From Rhizobacter sp. (GTDB lineage Bacteria; Pseudomonadota; Gammaproteobacteria; Burkholderiales; Burkholderiaceae_C), in NCBI GenBank assembly GCA_025360945.1, contig JANYBE010000372.1, positions 1 to 17,468 of the forward strand: a stretch of 17,468 nucleotides of DNA, read 5' to 3'. The position numbers were made by a program, and so were the translations under genes. Below the pieces are notes generated by a model that saw only the letters and a program-made list of their open reading frames with translations, searched no databases and was not told where the DNA came from. Shown piece by piece: positions 1 through 7,040 of the stretch (within the stretch, counting starts at the first letter, position 1; each line of letters begins with the position of its first letter).

Positions 1-2301
1 CTCTTGCAGCGCGGAAGCGTCCAGCCTGTGGCTAGGGTCGAGTTCCATGATGATGTGGTACTGGTCCACCTGCGTGAAGATAGTGGCCACCTGGCGTTGG
101 CCAAAGGCGTCGTAAAGTGTGTCGTCTACCGCTTGCGGAGTGATGCCGAATTGCGCCGCGCGGTCACGGTCGATGACGACCGTGGTGCGGGGGGCCGCGT
201 CCTGCAGGTCGGAGCTCACGTCGCTCAGTTGCGCCAGCGTCTTCAACGTAGCGATCACCTTTGGCGTCCGCGCGTGGAGCTCTCGTACGTCGGTGTCCTC
301 CAGCGTGTATTGAAACTGCGTCTGACTGCTGCGCCCACCGATCTGCAGCTCCTGACGGGTGCGCAGATGCAACTCGATGCCCGGAATGCCCGCGACCTTC
401 TTTCGCAGGCGGGCCATGATCTGTCCCGCGTTGGCGTGTCGTTGGTCGAAAGGCTTGAGGTTGACGACTAGGCGGCCGTTGTTCAAGGTCGGTGTCGGAC
501 TGATCCAGCTGTAGACGTTGGCCACGTCCGGATCGGCCACAACAATCATGACCAGCTCGAGCTGTCGCGCGGCCATGGCAGGCGCCGAAATGTCGGTGGG
601 ACCCTCGCTGACGCCAATGATTTGCCCGGTGTCCTGTTGAGGGAAGAAACCCTTTGGAATGAACCAGAAGAGCAGCAGCGTCATCAGCAGGACGATCACC
701 GTCAGTGCGAGCGTGATGGCGGGGTGCCGCAGTACCTTCGTGAGTGCGCGATCATAGGCGGTGGCGAGCGACTGAAACGCGTTCTCGGCCGCCCGCGCCA
801 CCCGCCCCGGATGGCGATGCTGGTCGAGGTGCAGCAACACGCGGCACATCGTCGGCGTGACGGTCAGTGACACTACGGCCGACACGAGTAGAGCTACAGC
901 CACGGTGATCGAAAATTCGCGGAACAACCGACCGACAACACCACTCATGAGCAACAGCGGAATCAGCGCAGCGATCAGTGACACCGTCATCGAGACGACG
1001 GTGAACGACACCTCCTTCGACCCCTGGAATGCGGCCTCCGTCGGACTCATCCCTGATTCGACGTGACGGATGATGTTCTCGATGACCACGATGGCATCGT
1101 CAACGACGAAACCAACCGCGATGGTGATTCCCATCAAGGACAGGTTGTCGATGCTGTAGCCCAGAAAGCTCATGCATCCCAAGGTTCCGGCGATTGACAA
1201 CGGAATCGCCATCGCCGGAATCAGCGTCGCCCAGAAGCCGCGAAGGAACAGGAACACGACCAGCACGACGAGGGCCACCGTGATCAGCAGCGTGCGTTCG
1301 ACGTCCCGCAGGCTGGCCCGTATTGTTTGCGTCCGGTCGTTGACCACCTCAGTTTCCACCGAGGCTGGCAACGATCGCTCCAGCTCGGGCAGGATGCGGC
1401 GAATCTCGTCGACCGTGTCGACGACATTGAACCCGGGTTGCTTGTGAATGTCGACGATGATTGCGCGCCGTCCCTGGATCCACGCCGCCTGCTTAACATC
1501 CTGCACGCCGCTCACGGCGCGGCCGATGTCATGCACACGAACCGCCGTACCGTTGCGATAGGCAAGCACGAGCTTGTCGTAGTCGACGGCCTTATCCAGC
1601 TGGTCGGTCGCGTCCACGGAAACCGAGCGCTTCGGACCATCCAGAGTCCCTTTGGGCGAGTTCGCCGTGGCAGAACCGAGTGCGGCCCGGACCTGTTCCA
1701 GGCTGAGACCAAGCGTTGCGAGCTTGCCGGGATCTATTTGTACTCGGATGGCGGGCTTCTGCTCGCCGTGCAGATCCACGAGCCCGACGCCCGGGACGCG
1801 GGACAGCTGTTGGGCGATGTAGGAGTCCGCGTAGACATTGACCTGCGAGAGCGGCAAGACGTCGGACGTGACAGCGATCGACATGATCTGGAAGTCAGCC
1901 GGGTTCGCCTTTTCATACGACGGCGAGTTCGGCAAGGTCTTGGGCAACAGACTGGCGGCGGCGTTGATCGCGGCCTGCACGTCTTGCGCAGCGGCATCGA
2001 TGCTGCGGCCCAGATCGAACTGCACCGTGATCGAGGTACTGCCTTGGGAGCTTGAGGACGTCATCTCCGACACGCCCGAGATCAACGCCAGTTGCCTTTC
2101 CAGCGGTGTCGCAACCGAAGTTGCCATCACCTCCGAACTCGCGCCCGGTAGCTCGGCCGATATGTTGATCGTCGGCAACTCGACTTGCGGGAGAGCTGCC
2201 AAAGGCATCAGGGCATAGCCTGCGACTCCGAACAGGAGCAACAAGAGCATCAGCAGCGAGGTGGCTACCGGGCGCTGGACAAACGGGGCCGATATGTTCA
2301 T
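1..2301 (-). CDS. RND efflux pump inner-membrane permease, MdtC/MuxC-like (3' part beyond window)
   Basis: Proton-driven inner-membrane pump of a tripartite RND exporter (HAE1/AcrB family), which moves drugs or other small molecules from membrane or periplasm to an outer-membrane channel. The frame is open for 767 codons from ATG 2301 to the window edge; family members are about 1,030 residues, so the C-terminal quarter is missing. The first TM helix is at about residues 12-30. The first periplasmic loop carries the motifs GVSEMTSSSSQGST and AAQDVQAAINAA, very like E. coli MdtC. A TM helix block starts near residue 337 and contains GFVVDDAIVVIEN, with the paired proton-relay aspartates D401 and D402. 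TM7 lies near 525-545, followed by the second porter domain. It starts 7 bp after the adaptor stop codon, so the two are surely co-transcribed; no strong Shine-Dalgarno is seen, suggesting translational coupling. The substrate cannot be told from sequence. Confidence 0.95.
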   Translation of the reverse strand, partial: MNISAPFVQRPVATSLLMLLLLLFGVAGYALMPLAALPQVELPTINISAELPGASSEVMATSVATPLERQLALISGVSEMTSSSSQGSTSITVQFDLGRSIDAAAQDVQAAINAAASLLPKTLPNSPSYEKANPADFQIMSIAVTSDVLPLSQVNVYADSYIAQQLSRVPGVGLVDLHGEQKPAIRVQIDPGKLATLGLSLEQVRAALGSATANSPKGTLDGPKRSVSVDATDQLDKAVDYDKLVLAYRNGTAVRVHDIGRAVSGVQDVKQAAWIQGRRAIIVDIHKQPGFNVVDTVDEIRRILPELERSLPASVETEVVNDRTQTIRASLRDVERTLLITVALVVLVVFLFLRGFWATLIPAMAIPLSIAGTLGCMSFLGYSIDNLSLMGITIAVGFVVDDAIVVIENIIRHVESGMSPTEAAFQGSKEVSFTVVSMTVSLIAALIPLLLMSGVVGRLFREFSITVAVALLVSAVVSLTVTPTMCRVLLHLDQHRHPGRVARAAENAFQSLATAYDRALTKVLRHPAITLALTVIVLLMTLLLFWFIPKGFFPQQDTGQIIGVSEGPTDISAPAMAARQLELVMIVVADPDVANVYSWISPTPTLNNGRLVVNLKPFDQRHANAGQIMARLRKKVAGIPGIELHLRTRQELQIGGRSSQTQFQYTLEDTDVRELHARTPKVIATLKTLAQLSDVSSDLQDAAPRTTVVIDRDRAAQFGITPQAVDDTLYDAFGQRQVATIFTQVDQYHIIMELDPSHRLDASALQE

Positions 2302-2308
2302 CGCGATG

Positions 2309-3451
2309 TCAGGGCGATCGCAACGAGCCGCTTGAGGGCGCTGAGGCAAGGCTCACCTGGCTGCCCGCACGAAGGTGGGCCTGTCCTGCCGTGACGACGC
2401 GCTCGCCCGGTGCAAGACCGGAAGACACCGCACTGAGGCCGTCGACCTCCGCGGCGACCGAGATCTGACGAATCTCGACGGTAGAGTCAGGCTTCATCAC
2501 GAAAACGAATGGCCCGTTCAGGCCTCCTTCCACCGCCATTGTGGGCACGACGATGGCGTTGCTCATCCGATCAACCGGTATCTTGACCACCGAAAATTGT
2601 CCGGGGGTCAGTTCGCCCTTGTCATTGGCGAAGGAGGCTTTTGCCAGGATGGCTCCGGTGGTTGGATCGACGGCATTGTCGATAAAGACGAGCTGCCCTG
2701 TGAGGTCTGCAGCCGATCCGAGAACGGAGGTTGTGACCGAGACGACGCCCTTTGCCATCGCGTGCTTTAGGCGGACGAGTTCGATCTCCGGAACTGAAAA
2801 CGATATGTAGATGGGTTGAACTTGATTCACGACCACCAGAGCGGTGTCGTTCGCCCTGGCGGCGCCACCTGCTGGGAGAAGTGCGGCGCCAGCGACTCCG
2901 TTGACGGGGGAAACGACGTTGGTGAATTCCAACTGCAATCGGGCCAAGTCGACGTTTGCCTGATCGGCCTTGAGCGTGGCCCGAGCCGCATGCATGTCAG
3001 CCTCACTTTGACCCAGACCGCTCTTGGAGATGAAGCCTTGATCAAACAGTTCGGTGTTGCGTTGGAAATCATTGACAAACTTCTCCAGCTGCGCTTCGTC
3101 ACGGGCCACAAGCGCCTTCGTCTGCCTCAGGTTTGCTGCGCTCGGCGCCGGGTCCATGCGAAGTAGCACCTGGCCTTTGCTCACAGCCTTGCCTTCCATG
3201 AACAGGATCGCCGCCACCTGGCCATCCAGACGTGACTTGACAGTAACCGATGCCTTCGCTTCGGCACGCCCGGATGCCTTGATGAGAATGGGAAGGTCGC
3301 GTCGTTCGACAATTGCCACCGACACGCTGATCGGGATCGCCTGGGCGGAAGTTTTACGAGACACGACGGGTACCGCGAGGTGCCATGCCTGAGATATCGC
3401 GATGCCAGCCAGAACCGCGGCACCGGCGACAAGCGGTAGTTTCATTTTCAT
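2309..3451 (-). CDS. RND efflux periplasmic adaptor (membrane fusion protein, MdtA-like)
   Basis: Periplasmic adaptor that links the RND pump encoded just downstream to an outer-membrane factor. It has 380 residues, normal for the family. An N-terminal hydrophobic segment (residues about 5-29) acts as signal or anchor; no lipobox cysteine is visible, so it is not an obvious lipoprotein. The order is the usual one: first lipoyl half around 70-100 (VKSRLDGQVAAI, then KAVSKGQVLLRMDP), alpha-hairpin about 103-172, second lipoyl half about 176-196 (FTNVVSPVNGVAG), beta-barrel from about 210 (QPIYISFSVPE) and a membrane-proximal domain near the C-terminus. No outer-membrane factor gene is visible here. 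It is the first gene of the operon; its upstream region borders the group II intron debris, so its native promoter may have been altered. Confidence 0.93.
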   Translation of the reverse strand: MKMKLPLVAGAAVLAGIAISQAWHLAVPVVSRKTSAQAIPISVSVAIVERRDLPILIKASGRAEAKASVTVKSRLDGQVAAILFMEGKAVSKGQVLLRMDPAPSAANLRQTKALVARDEAQLEKFVNDFQRNTELFDQGFISKSGLGQSEADMHAARATLKADQANVDLARLQLEFTNVVSPVNGVAGAALLPAGGAARANDTALVVVNQVQPIYISFSVPEIELVRLKHAMAKGVVSVTTSVLGSAADLTGQLVFIDNAVDPTTGAILAKASFANDKGELTPGQFSVVKIPVDRMSNAIVVPTMAVEGGLNGPFVFVMKPDSTVEIRQISVAAEVDGLSAVSSGLAPGERVVTAGQAHLRAGSQVSLASAPSSGSLRSP

Positions 3452-3576
3452 TGCTCGTTGCTTAGGAAATCAGTGCACACCGCTGAGCGGAACTCGAGAT
3501 TGCTCGTTCAAGGCCTATCGAATTGCCGGCTGTCGCATGGCATCTGCTTTGACGGCAGCTATGACCGAACTCTTTA

Positions 3577-4324
3577 CGCATCCGGGAGCAGCTGTGCCGG
3601 GGCGACAGGTACCGAGACCCTGTTTGTGGAGAACCTCGACTACGAACTGACTGCGCTCGACAGAGCATGGCCGGTGGGCTCCAACCACATCATCCCCGCC
3701 AAGCTGCCCATGCGTCTGACCAACGGGCGTTGCGAACACGTGTACCCGAACAGCTTTCTCAAAGTCAGCACGATTATGGAGGTGATCCACGCCAGTGGCT
3801 GACGCACTGCATGGATCGAGCTCACGGTCAATCCTGCAAAAAGTGAGGTCTCGCCGATGAGCGAATGCAGCTTCCTGGGGTTCACCATTCAGGGCAACAA
3901 GATTCGCTGGACCGATAAGGGCGCTGGTGGACTTCAAGCACCGGGTACGTGAACTCACGGGGCGCAGTTGGGGCGTCTCCATGGAACACCGGCTGCAAAA
4001 GCTGGGGCAATACGTGCGGGGTTGGACGGGCTACTTCGGCAACAGCCAGTATTACCGGCCAGTTCCGCTGCTGGACGATTGGATCCGACGACGCGTTCGC
4101 ATGGGCTGCTGGAAACAGTGGCGCTGGCCGCGCACGAAGTCCGTCACTTGCTCGACCTGGGCGTGCGTCTGAAGACAGCGATCCAGCACGGTGTGAGCGG
4201 CAACGGCTACTGGCACATGGCGCGATCCCCGGCGATGCTGCAGGCCTTGTCCAACGCGTGGTGGAGGCAAGGATTGGTCGGCGTCAATGCCTCGTGGATC
4301 AAGGCCCAGGGCTACACGACATAG
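3577..4324 (+). pseudogene. Group II intron-encoded reverse transcriptase/maturase, decayed
   Basis: Remnant of the multifunctional protein that promotes splicing and retrohoming of a group II intron. The secure part begins at 3821 (LTVNPAKSEVS, then FLGFTIQGNKIRW), continues after a one-base frameshift near 3918-3921 with VDFKHRVRELTGRSWGVSME, QYVRGWTGYFG and WIRRRVRM (maturase domain X), then shifts frame again near 4138-4141 into VRHLLDLG, YWHMARSPAMLQALSNAW and SWIKAQGY before a stop at 4322-4324. Upstream, RIREQLCRGDRYR (3577-3615) looks like the start of the RT domain and LDYEL (3635-3649) like the region before the catalytic YADD. The YADD motif and most of the RT fingers and palm are absent, implying a large internal deletion, and an in-frame stop lies at 3800-3802. 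The stretch between about 3650 and 3800 is not clearly assignable. It cannot encode an active enzyme. Confidence 0.82.
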
Positions 4325-4354
4325 CTACTTCGTCGCGCGAGCCGACTTGTTGAA

Positions 4355-4421
4355 GGCCCTCTGCGGACCCGCATGGTGGGTGGTGTGGGGGCTGGGGGCA
4401 AAATACCCCCGGCCACCCGAT
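4355..4421 (+). ncRNA. Group II intron 3' end: domain V-like stem and domain VI hairpin
   Basis: This lies 30 bp after the maturase remnant, where domains V and VI of a group II ribozyme belong. Positions 4390-4398 (GGCTGGGGG) pair with 4406-4414 (CCCCCGGCC), with one G-U, around the loop CAAAATA. Below the helix A4415 is unpaired and 4416-4418 (CCC) pairs with 4387-4389 (GGG), giving the bulged branch-point adenosine expected of domain VI. The sequence ends CCCGAT, so the intron 3' boundary is probably at 4421, seven bases beyond the bulged A. The preceding 4355-4384 holds a TGCG-GACC-CGCA stem loop with flanking partial pairing, resembling domain V but not perfectly paired. Domain I and the 5' boundary were not found. 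Confidence 0.7.
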
Positions 4422-4588
4422 TGGGCCGCTCCATTGGCATGACATAGCTCCGCGGCTCTCTGCGAGAACTGCAAGGGCGTACGGACCGCGCTGCAGCACC
4501 TTGCAGGCAATCAAACTTCGCTTCGACTTCATGGCAAAGACACCGCCTGCGACAGCTTTACTTTCGCAGGTCTATTGCAAGTCCGCCC

Positions 4589-6166
4589 TCATCCTCCTAG
4601 TGCCTGCACCAGCTTGCTTCCTATGGGCGTGCCCCACCCAGTGCAGGCATCCCAGCCAGGCGTGGCCGAGAAGCTGCCGTTGTTGCCGATCGTGATGTCG
4701 TTGAACAACCCGCGTCCGGCCAGCGAGCCGTAGAGCATCGGATTCAGGAAACCCACGGAATGGCCGAGTTTCTGGTTCATCAGTGCGACCAACCCTGCCC
4801 ACAGCGGTGCGACCGCACTGGTACCTCCAATCACCAGGTTCTGTCCGTCCACGCGCACTTGGTAGCCACTGGCCGGGTCGGCGTCCCCTGCCACGTCGGG
4901 GACTCCGCGGCCGCCAACCCCGGTGATCGGCGGCACGTGCGCAGCATTCTGGTAGGTTGGCAACGCAAAGAAGCTGCTCACGCCGCCGCCCGTGGCGCTG
5001 TTGGCGCCTTCGTTCCAGACGACCTCCGCGCTGATGGTCTGTCCCGATGAAGTTAGTCTGGTGCCACCGCATCCCAGAGCAAACGGGCTCGATGCCGGAA
5101 AGTCCACATGCGGCGCCCCATCGCTCACGCCATCGGACGAGCCGTTGTCGCCCGCCGCACAACACACCGTGACTCCCATCGTCGCGGCGGCCTGAAATGC
5201 TTGATCAAACTGCGTCATGCCCTGAGCCGTCCAATTGGTTTCGGCCGAACCCCAACTGATGGAGATGACCGAAGGCTTGTTGATGTTGTCGTGCACAGCA
5301 GTCGTGATGGCGTCGAGAAAGCCTTGGTTGGTATTGGGTGCGAAATAGACTGCAATGGAGGCCCTTGGCGCCACGGCGGCGGCCACCTCGATGTCGAGCA
5401 TCACCTCTCCGTCAGCGCTGTTGGCATTTGTCGGGTGGTTGCGCCCACCGTCGACGCGGATGGCCTTGACCGAAGGTGCGGGCAGCCCGAGGCCGGCGAA
5501 GTAGGTTTTCAGGTCGGCGGGCTTGAAGCCACCTCCGAGCTCGATGATGCCGATGCACTGGCCAGTGCCGTCCAGTCCCGTCGGGAAGCTGTACAGCTTG
5601 GCCAGTTGGGGTGGCGTGAATGACGTGCCCACCGCGCGGGGCGCCGCGACGCCCTCGGGATTGAGGCGTTGGAAATGAGGGGATGCTTGGGGCCGATCGT
5701 CGAGGCCAAAGACACCTTCCACCAAGTCGGCCAGGTTGGCCGGCACGCTGATCGGCCCGGTGCGTCCTCGATACGTGCCGCCGTCGTGTTCGAATTGCTT
5801 CAAGGTTACGCCAAATGCAGCGCTGAGGGTCTGGGCCGTACCGGACAGCACGACGCTGCGTCGGGCAGGATTCGACTCGACCACCACGAGTTGGTTGGCC
5901 TTAGCGAACTCGTCGATCTTGGCGATGTCCTGCGGATCGGCGCCGTGCTTGGCGGCATAGGCTTCGCGGCTGAGGTAATGCCGCTGACCCGGTGGCCTGT
6001 CGTCATGTCCGCCACCGTCGGCCAAGCTGCGCAGCGGCGTCTTCGAGCGCAAGCGCAGCGTAACTTCGAAACGCTCGCCGGGTGTGACTTCACCCACTTC
6101 TTTGGCGCCTGGCATGACGGAGCGTTCGCTGCCAAGAATGATATGTCTGTCGTTGACGGTGACCAT
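4589..6166 (-). CDS. S53 family serine-carboxyl peptidase (kumamolisin/sedolisin type) with pro-domain
   Basis: Acid-active endopeptidase of family S53, made as a proenzyme that self-processes. It has 525 residues. The N-terminal pro-kumamolisin domain spans about 15-170 (HYLSREAYAAKHGADPQDI is typical) and the catalytic domain runs from about 178 to the end. Catalytic residues are all visible: E254 and D258 in DGEVMLDIEVA, D340 (oxyanion) in CCAAGDNGSSDG, and S450 in GGTSAVAPLWAG. The C-terminal calcium site (FNDITIGNNG and GWDACTGWG, residues 488-512) is present. No classical signal peptide precedes the pro-domain, so the export route is unclear. ATG 6166 is preceded by AAGGA at good spacing, which fixes the start. 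Single gene; it points away from the porin across a dyad-rich region. Confidence 0.96.
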   Translation of the reverse strand: MVTVNDRHIILGSERSVMPGAKEVGEVTPGERFEVTLRLRSKTPLRSLADGGGHDDRPPGQRHYLSREAYAAKHGADPQDIAKIDEFAKANQLVVVESNPARRSVVLSGTAQTLSAAFGVTLKQFEHDGGTYRGRTGPISVPANLADLVEGVFGLDDRPQASPHFQRLNPEGVAAPRAVGTSFTPPQLAKLYSFPTGLDGTGQCIGIIELGGGFKPADLKTYFAGLGLPAPSVKAIRVDGGRNHPTNANSADGEVMLDIEVAAAVAPRASIAVYFAPNTNQGFLDAITTAVHDNINKPSVISISWGSAETNWTAQGMTQFDQAFQAAATMGVTVCCAAGDNGSSDGVSDGAPHVDFPASSPFALGCGGTRLTSSGQTISAEVVWNEGANSATGGGVSSFFALPTYQNAAHVPPITGVGGRGVPDVAGDADPASGYQVRVDGQNLVIGGTSAVAPLWAGLVALMNQKLGHSVGFLNPMLYGSLAGRGLFNDITIGNNGSFSATPGWDACTGWGTPIGSKLVQALGG

Positions 6167-6187
6167 AGTCGTCCTTCATGCGTTGAA

Positions 6188-6211
6188 GAGTCCGTGTCGG
6201 GCTTCGGACTC
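6188..6211. promoter_or_regulatory. Inverted repeat upstream of the S53 peptidase
   Basis: GAGTCCG (6188-6194) and CGGACTC (6205-6211) are perfect inverted 7-mers separated by 10 bp, beginning 22 bp upstream of the peptidase ATG. It could be an operator or a hairpin in the 5' leader of the peptidase mRNA. The regulator is unknown. Confidence 0.35.
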
Positions 6212-6594
6212 GAGAATGTTCGGGGTTGAGGCGTCCGACTTCGGGAATCGTGATCCGGCAGGCGCGCGGCGCCCATCCCTATATCGAGTCCGGAATTTCA
6301 TGTAGGGCGCGGGTGAACGTTCGACGCGCGCCGCGTGTGGCCACGTGCCGCCGATCATTTGACGGGTCTTGCCGACGCTTCCTGAGTGAAAGTGCGGCCT
6401 GACGGCCTCGAAATCCGGCGGTTTCTGATGCTCCCAGGCGCTTCGAGCAGCGCTGCCGATCGCTGTCTTTGGTAAATCCACAGGGGAGCGTCCATAGAGT
6501 TGTCAGAAGCCCGATGCGCAGCGAACTCAGAGTCGCACGAGTCGGATCCAGTCGCTAGACGCGATTCAGGCTCGCGCGCCTTCACGGTGACGAA

Positions 6595-6611
6595 CTTAAG
6601 TTTTGCTTAAG
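6595..6611. promoter_or_regulatory. PmrA-box-like tandem CTTAAG-N5-CTTAAG
   Basis: CTTAAG at 6595-6600 and again at 6606-6611, with TTTTG between. The 11-bp period and both half-sites match the established binding pattern of the OmpR-family regulator PmrA (CTTAAG-N5-CTTAAG). The same arrangement is also a six-base hairpin because CTTAAG is self-complementary. It lies about 430 bp from both the peptidase and the porin start, so the target is not determined. No PmrA homologue specific to this site can be named; the response regulator at 9982 is of the same broad family. Confidence 0.45.
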
Positions 6612-6690
6612 AGCGCTCTGACCCGACCGCCTCCCGCGTATTCTTGCGAAGCAGCATTAGGGACAACGAGCATGCAAGTCTTCCGGGGAA

Positions 6691-6711
6691 TTGACTCAGG
6701 TCAAGAGTCAA
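6691..6711. promoter_or_regulatory. FNR/CRP-like dyad within a 21-bp palindrome
   Basis: TTGAC-TCAG-GTCAA (6691-6704) is a perfect dyad with the spacing of FNR/ANR-family sites (consensus TTGAT-N4-ATCAA, differing at the inner base of each half). It is overlapped by a second perfect inverted repeat, TTGACTC (6691-6697) with GAGTCAA (6705-6711). The nearest downstream starts on the plus strand are a small open frame at 6842 and the porin at 7041. Confidence 0.35.
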
Positions 6712-6841
6712 TAGGCATCGTCGGGTCGACAGTCCATTGCGTCGCGATGCGAGGCATGCAACGGTCCACTCGAAGCGTAGATCGGCGTCCATGGTCGCGA
6801 TCCGATGCCACATCGGCCTACGATTTGAGGATAGGTTCGCA

Positions 6842-7003
6842 ATGACTCACCAGCCCGTCGCGATTCCCGTAATGATCGACGACCGCTTCAACAGCGCCAA
6901 CGGCACGGCAGTAATGCCCCCGTTGCTGTTGGGCCAAGGCAATTGGGAACGCGTATTCGTCGCTACGGCGGCAATTGCCGTCGCCACTAGTGTCGGCAGC
7001 TAG
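6842..7003 (+). CDS. Possible small protein ahead of the porin (unrecognised, 53 aa)
   Basis: ATG 6842 opens a 53-codon frame ending at TAG 7001-7003, 37 bp before the porin start. Third codon positions are mostly G or C, as in real genes nearby, and a GAGG lies 12 bp before the start, which is farther than ideal. The product has a mildly hydrophobic alanine/valine-rich C-terminus and no recognised motif. It could be a leader peptide or a short co-transcribed gene, or simply a non-coding part of the porin leader. Confidence 0.3.
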   Translation: MTHQPVAIPVMIDDRFNSANGTAVMPPLLLGQGNWERVFVATAAIAVATSVGS

Positions 7004-7040
7004 TTCGAAAGTCTTTCTTCCCTTACTGACGGAGACAACC

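Larger units (their letters stand above)
6167..6841. other. Intergenic region between peptidase and porin, no clear gene
   Basis: About 675 bp between two divergent envelope/export genes. Short open frames exist on both strands but none has a convincing start site or a recognisable product. It contains three notable symmetric elements listed separately (6188-6211, 6595-6611 and 6691-6711). Promoter hexamers could not be placed with confidence for either gene. Confidence 0.6.

Noticed and set aside
1327..2055. 242-codon plus-strand open frame over the RND pump gene
   Set aside because: It is antisense to a strongly conserved RND permease frame and encodes no recognisable motif; high GC creates such shadow frames.
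3515..3982. 155-codon minus-strand frame across the group II intron remnant
   Set aside because: It is antisense to the recognisable maturase segments and has no motif of its own.
6176..6481. 101-codon minus-strand frame upstream of the peptidase
   Set aside because: No recognisable product, and no good ribosome-binding site; it overlaps the peptidase leader and is better explained as non-coding.
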